Made by a program: the position numbers and the translations under genes
The notes under the pieces: model-generated
Told to the model about the DNA's origin: nothing
The model's database searches: none
Seen by the model: the letters and a program-made list of their open reading frames with translations, nothing else
Assembly: GCF_003313245.1 (NCBI RefSeq)
Contig: NZ_QJSD01000001.1
Coordinates: 310,001 to 374,000, forward strand
DNA: 64,000 nt
Source of the DNA: Primorskyibacter marinus
Lineage (GTDB): Bacteria > Pseudomonadota > Alphaproteobacteria > Rhodobacterales > Rhodobacteraceae
Reading direction: 5' to 3'
Shown: in pieces, positions 46,275 to 56,026 of the stretch
How the letters are laid out: each line of letters starts with the position of its first letter
Position numbering within the stretch: the first letter of the stretch is position 1

Positions 46275-47405
46275 TTATTCGGCGGCGTGGGCGTTTTCTT
46301 CGGCGGCGTCAAGCTGGGCGGCACGCTCTTCGACCTGCTCGACAATATGGTCGATCATCTGCGCGTTCGAGAGTTTGTGACTTTGCTTGCCTGCAAGATA
46401 AACCATTCCTGCACCGTTCCCGCCGCCGGTAAAGCCCACATCGGTCATCAACGCCTCGCCCGGGCCGTTGACGACGCAGCCGATGATCGACAGGCTCATC
46501 GGTGTCTTGATATGTTCGAGGCGTTTTTCAAGCTCGGCCACGGTGGCAATGACGTCAAAGCCCTGGCGCGCGCAGCTGGGGCAGGAGATGATGTTCACCC
46601 CGCGATGACGCAGGCCCAGGGATTTGAGGATCTCAAAGCCGACTTTGACCTCTTCGACCGGATCGGCCGAGAGCGACACGCGGATCGTATCGCCAATGCC
46701 CATCCACAGCAGGTTGCCCAGCCCGATGGCCGATTTGATCGTGCCGGACACCAGCCCGCCCGCTTCGGTGATGCCAAGGTGGATCGGTGCGTCGGTGGCT
46801 TCGGCGATGCCCTGATAGGCGGCCGCGGCCATGAACACGTCGCTGGCCTTGACGCTGATCTTGTAGTCCTGGAAGTTATTGTCTTCGAGGATGCGGATAT
46901 GATCGAGACCGGATTCCACCATCGCATCGGGACAGGGCTCGCCGTATTTTTCCAGCAGATGCCGTTCAAGGCTGCCGGCATTGACGCCGATCCGGATGGA
47001 GCAGCCATTGTCACGCGCGGCGGCGATCACCTCGCGGACGCGGTCGGCGCTGCCGATATTGCCGGGGTTGATCCGCAGGCAGGCGGCCCCTGCCAGCGCG
47101 GATTCGATGCCACGCTTATAGTGGAAGTGAATGTCGGCCACGATCGGCACCGGGCTTTCGCGGGTGATGTCGGCCAAGGCTTTTGACGACGCCTCGTCCG
47201 GGACCGAGATGCGGACAATATCCGCCCCCGCCTCTGCCGCGGCCTGCACCTGCGCCACGGTGGCGGCCACATCGGTTGTGTCGGTGTTGGTCATGGTCTG
47301 AACCGAGATCGGCGCGTCGCCGCCGACAGGCACATTTCCAACCATGATCTGACGGGATTTGCGGCGATAGATATTACGCCACGGGCGGATGTGGTTGAGG
47401 CTCAT
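46275..47405 (-). CDS. ispG: 4-hydroxy-3-methylbut-2-enyl-diphosphate synthase
   Basis: IspG (GcpE) catalyses the penultimate MEP-pathway step, converting MEcPP to HMBPP with a [4Fe-4S] cluster. The 376-residue protein has the TIM-barrel part ([29 protein letters not shown]) and the cluster-binding C-terminus with [10 protein letters not shown] (about 275) and [11 protein letters not shown] (about 310). The neighbouring upstream gene encodes a RodZ-like protein, a frequent arrangement. Confidence 0.96.
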   Translation of the reverse strand: MSLNHIRPWRNIYRRKSRQIMVGNVPVGGDAPISVQTMTNTDTTDVAATVAQVQAAAEAGADIVRISVPDEASSKALADITRESPVPIVADIHFHYKRGIESALAGAACLRINPGNIGSADRVREVIAAARDNGCSIRIGVNAGSLERHLLEKYGEPCPDAMVESGLDHIRILEDNNFQDYKISVKASDVFMAAAAYQGIAEATDAPIHLGITEAGGLVSGTIKSAIGLGNLLWMGIGDTIRVSLSADPVEEVKVGFEILKSLGLRHRGVNIISCPSCARQGFDVIATVAELEKRLEHIKTPMSLSIIGCVVNGPGEALMTDVGFTGGGNGAGMVYLAGKQSHKLSNAQMIDHIVEQVEERAAQLDAAEENAHAAE

Positions 47406-47489
47406 GTCACTGTGATTCCGGGTTGTGGACGGTCCTTGCGCCTATGTAGTCCGGCACCGGGCGGTTTGCCACCCTTGCCGGCTACGATG

Positions 47490-48728
47490 TTACTGAGATG
47501 GTTGCAGCGGATTGACCTCGGCCGCGTTAAGCTCTGCCACGACACGCGCAAGGTCGGAATCGGCATTCGGCACGGCCACGGCATAGGTCTGTGTCAGGTG
47601 GTCAATCGAAAGCGCCACCTTTGATGTAACAGATCCATTCGGGCCTGCCGGGCCGTAGGTTTGCCCGTTGACGGCGAAATAGACCGCGCCGGAATCGCCC
47701 ACGCGCAGCGAGGCGGGGTTCTGCGTGCTCGGCACGTCATAGGTGTCGCCCGCGTTCATTATGCCTTCGAAAATCACCGATCCGTCAGCGGCACGCACCC
47801 GCACCCATGCCGGACGAACGGCGACCATCATCACACCTGGAACCGCGTCTTCAAGAACTTTAGGGCCGTTCGGTGCCACTTCCACATCCGGTGCGGCCAT
47901 CGCAAAATCGACCTGCTCGCGGATCTCGACCTCGTCTTTCCGGAGCCGGTGCGCATAGGCCCCCACAGTCGAAGGATCGAGTGTCGAGATGGGTGCGTCC
48001 CGAGCAACCAGCACCGGCACATCCAGTGCCTCGGGCCGGTAAAGACGGTCAAGCGCATCGTTGCGAGGCGGGTCAAAAACGCCCGCCACGGCGGGATCGT
48101 CAGATGTGGGGGCGGCAGCCCCACTGATCGGATCAAGATCGGACAAGACAACGGGTGTCTGGTCAACCGGGGCAAGCTGTACACGCTGTACTTCTTGCAG
48201 AACGCTCCATGCGCCGTAACCGATACCGCCGACCAGCGCCAATAACACAAAGGTCGAGCCGATCGCGCGCGGCTCAATCTGCGACAGCACGGATGCACCG
48301 ACCGGCGCGAAGGGCATCGCAGGTTCGGTAAACGGGTCCTTGCCGATACGCGACGGTTTTTCCTGCTTCTTGATGCTGGAGGCACGGTCGGACATGCCAT
48401 GTGCGGTCTCGAACTCGCTTTCCTGACAGAACGCCACAAAGGTATCGTCGGGGTCCATGTTCAGATAACGCGCGTAAGAACGCACATAACCCGCAATGAA
48501 ACCGGGCGTATCAAACGCGGAAGGATCGCAGTTTTCGATAGCGGCGATGTAGCTGGCCTTGATGCGCAATTCGCGCTGCACATCCAGCAAAGATTTGCCG
48601 AGAGTCGCGCGTTCGCCGCGCATGAGATCACCAAGACGCAGATCGAAATCATCAAAACTGCGTGGGCCGCTTACTAACGGCTTCGGTTCCGGAGGTGGTT
48701 TCCTTCCGATCATGCCCAGCTGCCCCAT
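47490..48728 (-). CDS. RodZ-like HTH membrane protein (DUF4115)
   Basis: A 412-residue bitopic protein: a cytoplasmic HTH_25 domain at about 30-100 (LRLGDLMRGERATLGKSL ... IKASYIAAIE), a single membrane segment at about 155-175, an Asp/Pro-rich periplasmic linker and a C-terminal DUF4115 beta domain (VRPAWVRVRAADGSVIFEG). RodZ links MreB to the wall-synthesis machinery and supports rod shape. The start may be 48713 (MIGRKPPPEP) rather than 48728. It is upstream of ispG by 84 bp on the same strand. Confidence 0.86.
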   Translation of the reverse strand: MGQLGMIGRKPPPEPKPLVSGPRSFDDFDLRLGDLMRGERATLGKSLLDVQRELRIKASYIAAIENCDPSAFDTPGFIAGYVRSYARYLNMDPDDTFVAFCQESEFETAHGMSDRASSIKKQEKPSRIGKDPFTEPAMPFAPVGASVLSQIEPRAIGSTFVLLALVGGIGYGAWSVLQEVQRVQLAPVDQTPVVLSDLDPISGAAAPTSDDPAVAGVFDPPRNDALDRLYRPEALDVPVLVARDAPISTLDPSTVGAYAHRLRKDEVEIREQVDFAMAAPDVEVAPNGPKVLEDAVPGVMMVAVRPAWVRVRAADGSVIFEGIMNAGDTYDVPSTQNPASLRVGDSGAVYFAVNGQTYGPAGPNGSVTSKVALSIDHLTQTYAVAVPNADSDLARVVAELNAAEVNPLQPSQ

Positions 48729-48839
48729 CCACGGTTCGTGGTTCTTGTCATATCTTAGCGCGTCAAAACTCGATTCGTCTCGCGCACTTTATTTGGGGCA
48801 AGATAGCATATCACAAGTATATTTACACCGATGAACGGC

Positions 48840-50063
48840 TCAGGCGCTGAGTTCGGCACGATTCAGCGCACAATGCGACCACAGGGCGTCCATCGCGGAA
48901 ACCAGCGCGTCCATCTCGCGCGGCCCATGAACCGGCGACGGCGTAAAGCGCAGACGCTCTGTCCCGCGGGGAACTGTCGGAAAATTGATCGGCTGCACAT
49001 AGATGCCGTAACCTTCCAGCAGAAGATCCGACAATTTCTTTGTATGAACCGGATCACCGACGATCACCGGCACAATATGGCTACCGTGGTCGATGATCGG
49101 AAGTCCCATCGCCTTCAGCCGGGTCTTTAGGATCTTCGCTTGTGTCTGCTGTTGTTCACGCAGCCCTTGATCGCGCTTCAAATGCGCGACAGAGGCTGCG
49201 GCCCCCGCAGCAACCGCAGGCGGCAGCGACGTGGTAAAGATGAAGCCCGGCGCGTAAGACCTTATGGCGTCACACATTTTATGCGATGCGGCGACATACC
49301 CGCCCATCACGCCATAGGCCTTGGCCAGCGTGCCATTGATGATGTCAAGCCGGTGCATCAGACGGTCACGTTCCGCAACCCCTGCCCCGCGCGGTCCGTA
49401 CATGCCAACCGCATGGACCTCATCGATATAGGTCAGAGCGCCGAATTCGTCGGCCACGTCGCAGATTGCTTCGATCGGACCGAAATCGCCATCCATCGAG
49501 TAGATCGACTCGAAGGCGATCAACTTGGGCGCGGCGGGGTCGTCCGCCGCCATAAGCTCGCGCAGATGCTCAACATCATTGTGGCGGAAAATACGCTTGG
49601 CACCGCCGTTGCGGCGCACACCTTCGATCATCGAGGCGTGGTTAAGCGCATCGGAATAGATGATCAGGCCGGGGAACAGTTTTGGCAGCGTCGAAAGCGT
49701 CGCGTCATTGGCAATATAGGCAGAGGTGAACAGCAGCGCCGATTCCTTGCCATGCAGATCGGCCAGTTCGGCCTCCAACGCCTTGTGGTAAACCGTGGTG
49801 CCGGAAATGTTGCGCGTGCCACCTGATCCGGCACCCGTCGCGTCCAGCGCTTCATGCATCGCCGCCAGAATAACCGGGTGCTGGCCCATGCCCAGATAAT
49901 CGTTGCCGCACCACACCGTCACCGGCGTCTCCGACCCATCCGGTCTGCGCCATGTGGCGTGCGGGAAATGACCGTTCTTACGCTCGATATCAATGAAGGT
50001 ACGATAACGGCCCTCAACATGCAGGTGATTCAGGGCTTCGTCTAGCTTCGCGGTGTAGTCCAC
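48840..50063 (-). CDS. hemA: 5-aminolevulinate synthase
   Basis: HemA condenses glycine and succinyl-CoA to 5-aminolevulinate, the first step of alphaproteobacterial tetrapyrrole synthesis. Features are [37 protein letters not shown] and the PLP lysine in [13 protein letters not shown] (about 248). I chose the GTG start at 50063 ([14 protein letters not shown]), with GGAGG five bases upstream, because it gives 407 residues and the N-terminus of Rhodobacter HemA; ATGs at 50075-50126 would make longer forms. A perfect FNR box lies upstream, matching oxygen-responsive control known in Rhodobacter. Confidence 0.96.
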   Translation of the reverse strand: MDYTAKLDEALNHLHVEGRYRTFIDIERKNGHFPHATWRRPDGSETPVTVWCGNDYLGMGQHPVILAAMHEALDATGAGSGGTRNISGTTVYHKALEAELADLHGKESALLFTSAYIANDATLSTLPKLFPGLIIYSDALNHASMIEGVRRNGGAKRIFRHNDVEHLRELMAADDPAAPKLIAFESIYSMDGDFGPIEAICDVADEFGALTYIDEVHAVGMYGPRGAGVAERDRLMHRLDIINGTLAKAYGVMGGYVAASHKMCDAIRSYAPGFIFTTSLPPAVAAGAAASVAHLKRDQGLREQQQTQAKILKTRLKAMGLPIIDHGSHIVPVIVGDPVHTKKLSDLLLEGYGIYVQPINFPTVPRGTERLRFTPSPVHGPREMDALVSAMDALWSHCALNRAELSA

Positions 50064-50198
50064 CGGCTCCTCCATCATTCGGTCGCTGGCGCGGTCAGCG
50101 GCATAGCTTGCAGAGAGGCTCCGCATTCAAGTTAGTGAATGGATATAGGGCGCGCGTCCATCTGACAACCTTTTCACCCATGACCCGGTGTCGCAGCC

Positions 50199-50212
50199 TT
50201 GATTTAGATCAA
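50199..50212. promoter_or_regulatory. FNR/FnrL box between hemA and the SMR-like gene
   Basis: TTGAT-TTAG-ATCAA is a perfect match to the FNR consensus TTGAT-N4-ATCAA. On the hemA side, possible -35 TTGTCA (50163-50168) and -10 TATATC (50142-50147) put the box near -71 from the predicted start, a known class I activator position. FnrL control of hemA is established in Rhodobacter; here the promoter itself is inferred. The rest of 50064-50353 holds no gene. Confidence 0.85.
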
Positions 50213-50353
50213 GCGCAACCGACATCGCCGTCAAAGGCAAGGTATCCATTACTTTCCAGGCTTCTCCGATCAAGATATACTGAAACCCTATTCTGCGAAC
50301 TCTAACACCATTTGACCACCAAGACTTTTCGGTAAATCCATAAGGACTTTACG

Positions 50354-50686
50354 ATGTCCCAGATCCTTATCCACCCGCTGACGGCGACGCTTCTGGTGGT
50401 TGGGGCCGCTGTCGGATACGCGGTCGCGACGGTCGGCATGAAAGCCGCGTCAGACGGGTTTACGCCGGTCGGTATCAGTTTGGGAATAATCGGTTTTTCC
50501 ATAGCGTTCCTGGCCGAGATTGTGCTGCTTCGCCGGGCCGACCTGTCGGTGATCTATATCATCATCGTAGCGGCCGAGACGCTGCTGATCCTCGCTTATG
50601 CGGCATGGATTGGCGAAGGGCTTAATCTTCGGCAAGCGTTTGGGGCAACGATGGTGCTGGGCGGATTGGTGGCGATTTCGCTTTGA
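50354..50686 (+). CDS. SMR/EmrE-like four-helix membrane protein
   Basis: A 110-residue inner-membrane protein with four hydrophobic helices, length and topology of the small multidrug resistance/DMT half-transporters. GYAVATVGMKAA and the acidic Glu in AFLAEIVLLRRADL and AETLLILAY are potential coupling residues. It lacks the exact EmrE Glu14 context, so drug export should not be assumed. It is divergent from hemA. Confidence 0.72.
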   Translation: MSQILIHPLTATLLVVGAAVGYAVATVGMKAASDGFTPVGISLGIIGFSIAFLAEIVLLRRADLSVIYIIIVAAETLLILAYAAWIGEGLNLRQAFGATMVLGGLVAISL

Positions 50687-50752
50687 TGCACTGGACAGTG
50701 GGCACGCCGCTGATACGTTGCGGCAAAACCTCACTTGAACGGAGCGTCCCCC

Positions 50753-52132
50753 ATGTCACTTGATGATGTCCTGGCCCGTATCGACGCCGATCTCGACGGC
50801 GCGACCGACCGCCTGCTTGATTTGCTGCGAATCCCCTCGATCTCGACCGATCCTGCTTACAAGGCCGAGTGTGATCGCGCGGCGGACTGGCTGGTGGCCG
50901 ATCTCGCCTCTATCGGCGTGAAGGCGGAAAAACGCCCCACCCCCGGCCATCCGATGGTGGTCGGCCATGTCGACGGCGACGGCCCGCATGTATTGTTCTA
51001 CGGTCATTATGATGTGCAGCCCGTCGATCCGCTGAACCTGTGGGATCGTGACCCGTTTGATCCCACGATCGAGGAGACACCCGCGGGCAAGGTGATCCGC
51101 GGGCGCGGGTCATCCGATGACAAGGGCCAGTTGATGACCTTTGTCGAGGCCTGCCGCGCCTATCACACAGTCACGGGCAAACTGCCCTGCCGCATCACGT
51201 TCTTCTTCGAGGGCGAAGAGGAATCCGGCTCGCCCAGCCTTGTGCCGTTCATGAAAGACAATGCCGAAGAGCTTAAATCCGACGTCGCGCTGATCTGCGA
51301 CACCGGGCTGTTTCAGTCGAAAACACCATCAATCGTGACCATGCTCCGCGGGCTTCTGGGCGAACAGCTGACCATCACCGGTCCTGACAAGGACCTGCAT
51401 TCCGGCATGTATGGCGGGGCTTCGATCAACCCGATTCGCGTGTTGTCGCGCATCATCGCAGGGCTGCATGACGACCAGGGTCGCGTCACCGTGCCGGGGT
51501 TCTATGACGGCGTGCCGGACTTGCCCGACGAGATCATGGAACAATGGCGCGGGCTGAATTTCGACCATGCGGGCTTTCTGGGCGATGTCGGCCTGTCCCA
51601 CCCGGCGGGCGAGCAGGACCGCAGCGCGCTGGAGATGATCTGGTCGCGCCCGACCTGCGAGGCCAACGGCATCATCGGTGGTTATACCGGCGAAGGTTTC
51701 AAGACGGTGCTGCCGTCGCAAGCCTCCGCCAAGATCAGCTTTCGTCTGGTCGGCACGCAGGATCCGCATGCCATCCGCGAAAGTTTCCGCGCCTATGTGC
51801 AGTCGATGCTGCCGCCCGATTGCACGGCAGAGTTCCACGGTCACGGTGCCTCGCCTGCGTCGCAAATGTCGACGGACCATCCCGCATTCGAGGCCGCGCG
51901 CGGCGCGCTGTCTGACGAATGGCCAGAGGACGCGGCCTATACCGGCTGCGGTGGGTCCATTCCGATTGCAGGATATTTCAAACAGATCCTCGGAACGGAC
52001 GCGATGCTGATCGGCTTTGCCAAGGACAATGACCAGATCCATTCGCCCAACGAGAAATACGACCTTGAGAGCTTTCACAAGGGCACACGCAGTTGGGCGC
52101 GCATTCTGGACGCGCTGGCGAAAAAGGCCTGA
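50753..52132 (+). CDS. M20-family metallopeptidase (dipeptidase/carnosinase-like)
   Basis: A 459-residue di-zinc hydrolase. Zinc ligands and catalytic residues lie in LFYGHYDVQPVD (about 90), RGSSDDKGQLMTF (about 120), FEGEEESGSPS (about 155), and the C-terminal DNDQIHSPNE His. The dimerisation domain inserts at about 200-350 with DLHSGMYGG. Members cleave dipeptides or related amides, often with broad specificity. The start at 50753 has GGAGCG upstream. Confidence 0.9.
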   Translation: MSLDDVLARIDADLDGATDRLLDLLRIPSISTDPAYKAECDRAADWLVADLASIGVKAEKRPTPGHPMVVGHVDGDGPHVLFYGHYDVQPVDPLNLWDRDPFDPTIEETPAGKVIRGRGSSDDKGQLMTFVEACRAYHTVTGKLPCRITFFFEGEEESGSPSLVPFMKDNAEELKSDVALICDTGLFQSKTPSIVTMLRGLLGEQLTITGPDKDLHSGMYGGASINPIRVLSRIIAGLHDDQGRVTVPGFYDGVPDLPDEIMEQWRGLNFDHAGFLGDVGLSHPAGEQDRSALEMIWSRPTCEANGIIGGYTGEGFKTVLPSQASAKISFRLVGTQDPHAIRESFRAYVQSMLPPDCTAEFHGHGASPASQMSTDHPAFEAARGALSDEWPEDAAYTGCGGSIPIAGYFKQILGTDAMLIGFAKDNDQIHSPNEKYDLESFHKGTRSWARILDALAKKA

Positions 52133-52198
52133 AACCTGTGCGGCAGGGGCGAAACGGACCCCTGCCAACCTTGCTTACTCGAAGAGCGCGGCGAATGC

Positions 52199-53074
52199 TC
52201 AGAACAGGCCGTTGAACCGATCCGGCAGCAGATATTGTCTGGCAATGTCCGGACGGTCGAAATGCCAATACCCCGTCTCGCCGCGCTTTTGCCAGGTCCT
52301 GTGCATGCGCTTGCGGACCCAAGCCAGATCGAACCCCTCCTCCATCGGCAGATCGGCAAACGCTTCGAACACCGCGCGATCCTCGCCGCGCGCCTCGGCA
52401 AACCAGTGCCTGCCGATAGAGGCATCCTGCACACTCGCCCCGGTCTGCGCCGTGACGGCATTCCGGGCATTCATCGTTGTCACATAGTTGTCGAAATCGC
52501 AGAATTTCAGATGCATCAGATACAGCGGATCCGGCGTGACCAGTTTGCTGGCCTGGGTAAAATGCCCGCCGCGCGCAATCTTCGTGCCGACGCTGACGAT
52601 GCAGGGCTTGGAATAATGTGGTGCCAGCCGGACATGCCGACGTGGACCAAGGATCTGGTCGGTAACGGGCGCATCCTCTCTATCTATGCGGTGGATCACT
52701 TCCAGCCCGACCGGCGTCAACACGCGCCGGATCGGCTGATCGCGTAGATAGTCCAGCAGCCCCAGCCCGGTTTCCGGATCAACCACCACCAACTCGTCAA
52801 CATCGCCAACGATGACATGATCGTAATAGCTGCGCAGCCCATGCACGAGGTTGTTCAGCAGCCGCCAGCGTTTCATATCGAAATTCTTGTGCGCGTCGCC
52901 GGGGATGCCAATCAGATTGCAACCTTGGGCAAGCTCTGCCACCTCTGCGCCGCGACCATGGTTGACGATATAGCAATTCTCGCGCCCCAGCGCCTCGCCG
53001 TAGTGGCGCAGCCACGCCTTTAGAAAAAACGCGTCATCCCGCACCATCGTCACGGCGGCTGCCACTGTCTGCAT
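52199..53074 (-). CDS. Glycosyltransferase family 2-like protein
   Basis: A 291-residue protein of the Glyco_tranf_2_4 / GT92-like group. The N-terminal VTMVRDDAFFLKAWLRHYG binds the nucleotide sugar, and HVIVGDVDELVVVD (about 90) holds the DxD-type metal motif. The C-terminal part has LMHLKFCDFDNY. It probably decorates cell-surface polysaccharide; the acceptor is unknown. The start at 53074 replaces a much longer frame to 53794 that overlaps the divergent gene. Confidence 0.82.
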   Translation of the reverse strand: MQTVAAAVTMVRDDAFFLKAWLRHYGEALGRENCYIVNHGRGAEVAELAQGCNLIGIPGDAHKNFDMKRWRLLNNLVHGLRSYYDHVIVGDVDELVVVDPETGLGLLDYLRDQPIRRVLTPVGLEVIHRIDREDAPVTDQILGPRRHVRLAPHYSKPCIVSVGTKIARGGHFTQASKLVTPDPLYLMHLKFCDFDNYVTTMNARNAVTAQTGASVQDASIGRHWFAEARGEDRAVFEAFADLPMEEGFDLAWVRKRMHRTWQKRGETGYWHFDRPDIARQYLLPDRFNGLF

Positions 53075-53221
53075 TTTGCCCTGCCTTCCGCTGCCCGCCC
53101 GCTGAGGCGATGTCTTGCAAGAACCTAACGGATTACGCTGTATAAGAGAATCGCAAATTGCTGCCCGTGCAGCTATCGTGACACCAATGGCCTGACGGCG
53201 CGTGAAACAAGGCAAGCGGCA

Positions 53222-53974
53222 GTGACCGACGACGCATTTCGACAGACCGGATGGCAAATCCGGGGGCTTGGTGCCCCGATCACCCGGTTTCAGGTGTTCG
53301 GAGAACGATCCTCTGGCACGAATTTCGTCAAACGGCTGATCGGGCGCAATACCGGCCTGACACCGATCGAGGATCTTGGCTGGAAGCACGGGTTTCCGCA
53401 TATGACGGCCATTCCGCGCGACGTGGCGGTGATCTGCGTGGTGCGCAACGCAGTAGATTGGGCGCGGTCGATGTTCACCAAACCCTGGCACTGTACGCCC
53501 GCCATGCAATCCCTGCCCTTTGACGCATTCATCCGGGCCGAGTGGGACACGATTGCCGACCGACCGCGCTATTTCCCGCAGGTCGAGGCGCTTGGCGGCG
53601 CGGGCGCTCCACTGCAACTGGACCGGCACCCGCTGACCGGACGCAGGTTCAACAATATTTTTGACCTGCGGCGGCATAAACTTGAAGGGCTTCTGGGGCT
53701 TGCAGAGCGCGAATGTTGCGTGGTTTTCGTACGGCTCGAATCTGCGCAAGCCGCACCCGAAGCGTTCCTGTCCGATCTGTGCGCAGGGCTGCATCTGCCT
53801 TTGCTTGACGCGCCTTTCCGACCGGTCAGCAAGCGTCTGGGATCGCGCTTCAAGCCTTCGGTCCCGTCACGCCCCGATCTGCCGAACCAGATGAGCGCAA
53901 GGGATCGCGCATTCATGCTGTCCTGTCTCGACACAGCGATGGAGACGGGTCTGGGCTATGGCTACAACAGCTAA
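53222..53974 (+). CDS. Sulfotransferase-like P-loop protein
   Basis: A 250-residue protein starting at GTG 53222. FQVFGERSSGTNFVKRLI (about 23-40) matches the 5'-phosphosulfate-binding loop of sulfotransferases, and CVVRNAVDWARSMF (about 77-90) resembles the 3'-phosphate-binding Arg/Ser motif. That points to PAPS-dependent sulfation or a related P-loop activity on a glycan. It is divergent from the glycosyltransferase gene with 147 bp between, which supports a shared polysaccharide role. I do not recognise the exact subfamily. Confidence 0.65.
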   Translation: MTDDAFRQTGWQIRGLGAPITRFQVFGERSSGTNFVKRLIGRNTGLTPIEDLGWKHGFPHMTAIPRDVAVICVVRNAVDWARSMFTKPWHCTPAMQSLPFDAFIRAEWDTIADRPRYFPQVEALGGAGAPLQLDRHPLTGRRFNNIFDLRRHKLEGLLGLAERECCVVFVRLESAQAAPEAFLSDLCAGLHLPLLDAPFRPVSKRLGSRFKPSVPSRPDLPNQMSARDRAFMLSCLDTAMETGLGYGYNS

Positions 53975-54016
53975 AGATTTACGCCAAAACCCCTGCGTAA
54001 GATATTGGCAAAGCTG

Positions 54017-54643
54017 TCAAAAAGACCGCTTCTCAAGCAACAACTTTATCGCCAGACCGATCAACACAAAGCCGGTGACCGCATCCAGGATACGCGGCAC
54101 AACCGGCCCTTGCAGTGCCCGCGTAAAAGGGCGCGTCGCCAAGGTCAGCCCGCCAAACCATAGCAGGCTCATGCCGACATGCAGGCATGCCAGCAGCATG
54201 GTGAATCCCGCGACCGGAGCCCCTGTGGGCACGAATTGTGGCAGAAAACTGACGTAGAAAACACCGATCTTGGGATTAAGCAAATTGGTCAACAGGCCGC
54301 GCAGGAACCAATTGGGGACACGGTCTATCCGTCCGGGTTTATGCGCCGCCGGTTTGCGTGCCGCCCATAACATCTGTCCGCCAAGCCAGATCAGATAGGC
54401 GGCACCCAAGGTCTGCACCACGCGGTATCCCAATTCGGAAACCGCGATCAGCGCACCCAGCCCAAGCGCCACGACCACCCCCCAGATCATCAACCCGGTG
54501 ACAATTCCGGCACTGGCCAACACGGCGCGCCGTTGCCCGTCTACCGCTGCGGTCCGCAATACCAGCGCCGTATCCAGCCCCGGCGTGACCGTGACCAATG
54601 CGGCGGCGGCTGAAAACCCCAGAAGCGCTGTCGATAGATCCAT
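54017..54643 (-). CDS. LysE/RhtB-family exporter
   Basis: A 208-residue inner-membrane exporter with about six hydrophobic helices. VTVTPGLDTALVLRTA (about 17-32) and RGLLTNLLNPKIGVFYVSFLPQFV (about 114-137) are the characteristic LysE/RhtB motifs. Members export amino acids such as lysine, homoserine or threonine; the substrate is not predictable. It is convergent with the sulfotransferase-like gene. Confidence 0.9.
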   Translation of the reverse strand: MDLSTALLGFSAAAALVTVTPGLDTALVLRTAAVDGQRRAVLASAGIVTGLMIWGVVVALGLGALIAVSELGYRVVQTLGAAYLIWLGGQMLWAARKPAAHKPGRIDRVPNWFLRGLLTNLLNPKIGVFYVSFLPQFVPTGAPVAGFTMLLACLHVGMSLLWFGGLTLATRPFTRALQGPVVPRILDAVTGFVLIGLAIKLLLEKRSF

Positions 54644-54918
54644 GCAAAACCCCTGCCACTTGCCCTGACAAAACCGGCTGCCGATCAGGTTACGCGTTGC
54701 TGGCAGCTATCGGACATGATGTAATGCGACCAGTATCTGAACCTGGCGAACTTGTCTCGCAGCCGCACATTAAATTACACTGTCACCTGTTATTTCCGGT
54801 CGGGCCCGCGCGCCCCCACAGCTGACAAATGTCGGTATCCCTGATGCGGGCAGCTATCCCGCGTGCATGACGAAACGTCTCTGACGTTGTTTCCCTTTAA
54901 TTCCGTGCCGAAGCTTGC

Positions 54919-54932
54919 TGCAACACGTTGCA
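54919..54932. promoter_or_regulatory. Putative operator upstream of lacI
   Basis: TGCAAC-ac-GTTGCA has 6-bp arms identical to those of the perfect palindrome at 59250-59267. It lies 60 bp upstream of the LacI-family gene, the usual place for autoregulation. Apart from this the 348-bp gap 54644-54991 shows only promoter-like AT-rich sequence (a TATAAT at 54953-54958). Confidence 0.65.
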
Positions 54933-54991
54933 ATAGGTGTCGTGTCTTCTAATATAATCTTTGCGAAACTGTTCCGGAGCACCGCCCCCCC

Positions 54992-55993
54992 ATGGCAGCG
55001 ACCCTGAAAGACGTTGCCGAACGCGCGGGTGTATCGCGCTCTGCGGTGTCGCGGACATTTACCGACGGGGCATCGGTCTCCGCCACAATGCGCAGCCGTG
55101 TCGAAAAAGCCGCGGCCGAACTTGGCTATAGCCCGAACGCGCTGGCCTCCAGCCTGACAACCGGACGGACAAAGCTGCTCGGGCTGGTGTCCAACAACTT
55201 CAAGAACCCGATTTTTCTGGAGGTTTTTGATCTTTTCACACGCGCGCTTCAAGATCAGGGGCTGCGCCCGCTTCTGGTGAACCTCTCCGATGAGACCGAC
55301 CCGCAAAGCTCTGTGAAGATGCTGCGGCAATATTCCGTCGACGGTGTCATCGTCGCCTCCTCCACTTTGCCGCCGGGATTCTCAAGCGCCTTTCGCGATG
55401 CGGGCATACCTGTTGTGCATGCCTTTGGCCGCCCGTCGGGCACCCCATCGGTGCATGTCGTTGGTATCGACAATTTCGCCTGTGGTCAGATGGCGGCACG
55501 GACGCTGATCGCACGCGGTTACAGCCGGGTGGGCTTTCTCGGGGGGCCGGAAGTCGCAACCTCCACCCAGGACCGGTTGGGCGGCTTCATGGATGAAATC
55601 GCCAACCATCCCGATGTTTGCGCCAGCCATTCCTTCGCCGCCGCCTATTCCTTCGCGGCGGGCCGCAACGAGATGTTGCGCCTGTTGGAAGGCCCTGCTG
55701 CGCAGGCCTATTTCTGCGGCGATGATGTGCTGTCCATCGGTGCCTTGTCAGCAATCGGCGAAAGCGGTCTGGCCGTGCCCGATGATATTGGCATCATCGG
55801 GCTGAACGACATGGCGATGGCCGGCTGGCAGAATATCAATCTGACGACAATCCACATGCCCGTTGAGAAAATCGTGGCGTCATCGATAGAGCTGATCATG
55901 GGCATGTTGACGGATCCCGACCTGCCACCAGAGGCCCGGATCTTCGCCTGCGACATCATCGAGCGCGGAACCTTGCGCGCTATGCCCGCCTAA
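54992..55993 (+). CDS. LacI-family transcriptional regulator of the inositol-type cluster
   Basis: A 333-residue repressor-type regulator. The N-terminal HTH is TLKDVAERAGVSRSAVSRTFTDGASVSATMRSRV (about 4-37), followed by the hinge helix LGYSPNALASSLTTGRT and a periplasmic-binding-like sugar-sensing domain (VDGVIVAS, GIDNFACGQMAARTLI, IIGLNDMAMAGW). It sits next to the dehydrogenase/IolE-like/IolCB genes and has a matching palindrome upstream of itself and between the two operons, so it most likely controls them. The inducer is unknown but probably an inositol-pathway intermediate. Confidence 0.9.
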   Translation: MAATLKDVAERAGVSRSAVSRTFTDGASVSATMRSRVEKAAAELGYSPNALASSLTTGRTKLLGLVSNNFKNPIFLEVFDLFTRALQDQGLRPLLVNLSDETDPQSSVKMLRQYSVDGVIVASSTLPPGFSSAFRDAGIPVVHAFGRPSGTPSVHVVGIDNFACGQMAARTLIARGYSRVGFLGGPEVATSTQDRLGGFMDEIANHPDVCASHSFAAAYSFAAGRNEMLRLLEGPAAQAYFCGDDVLSIGALSAIGESGLAVPDDIGIIGLNDMAMAGWQNINLTTIHMPVEKIVASSIELIMGMLTDPDLPPEARIFACDIIERGTLRAMPA

Positions 55994-56026
55994 ACCGGGC
56001 GAAGACCCGGTTTCTTGCGGCTACCT

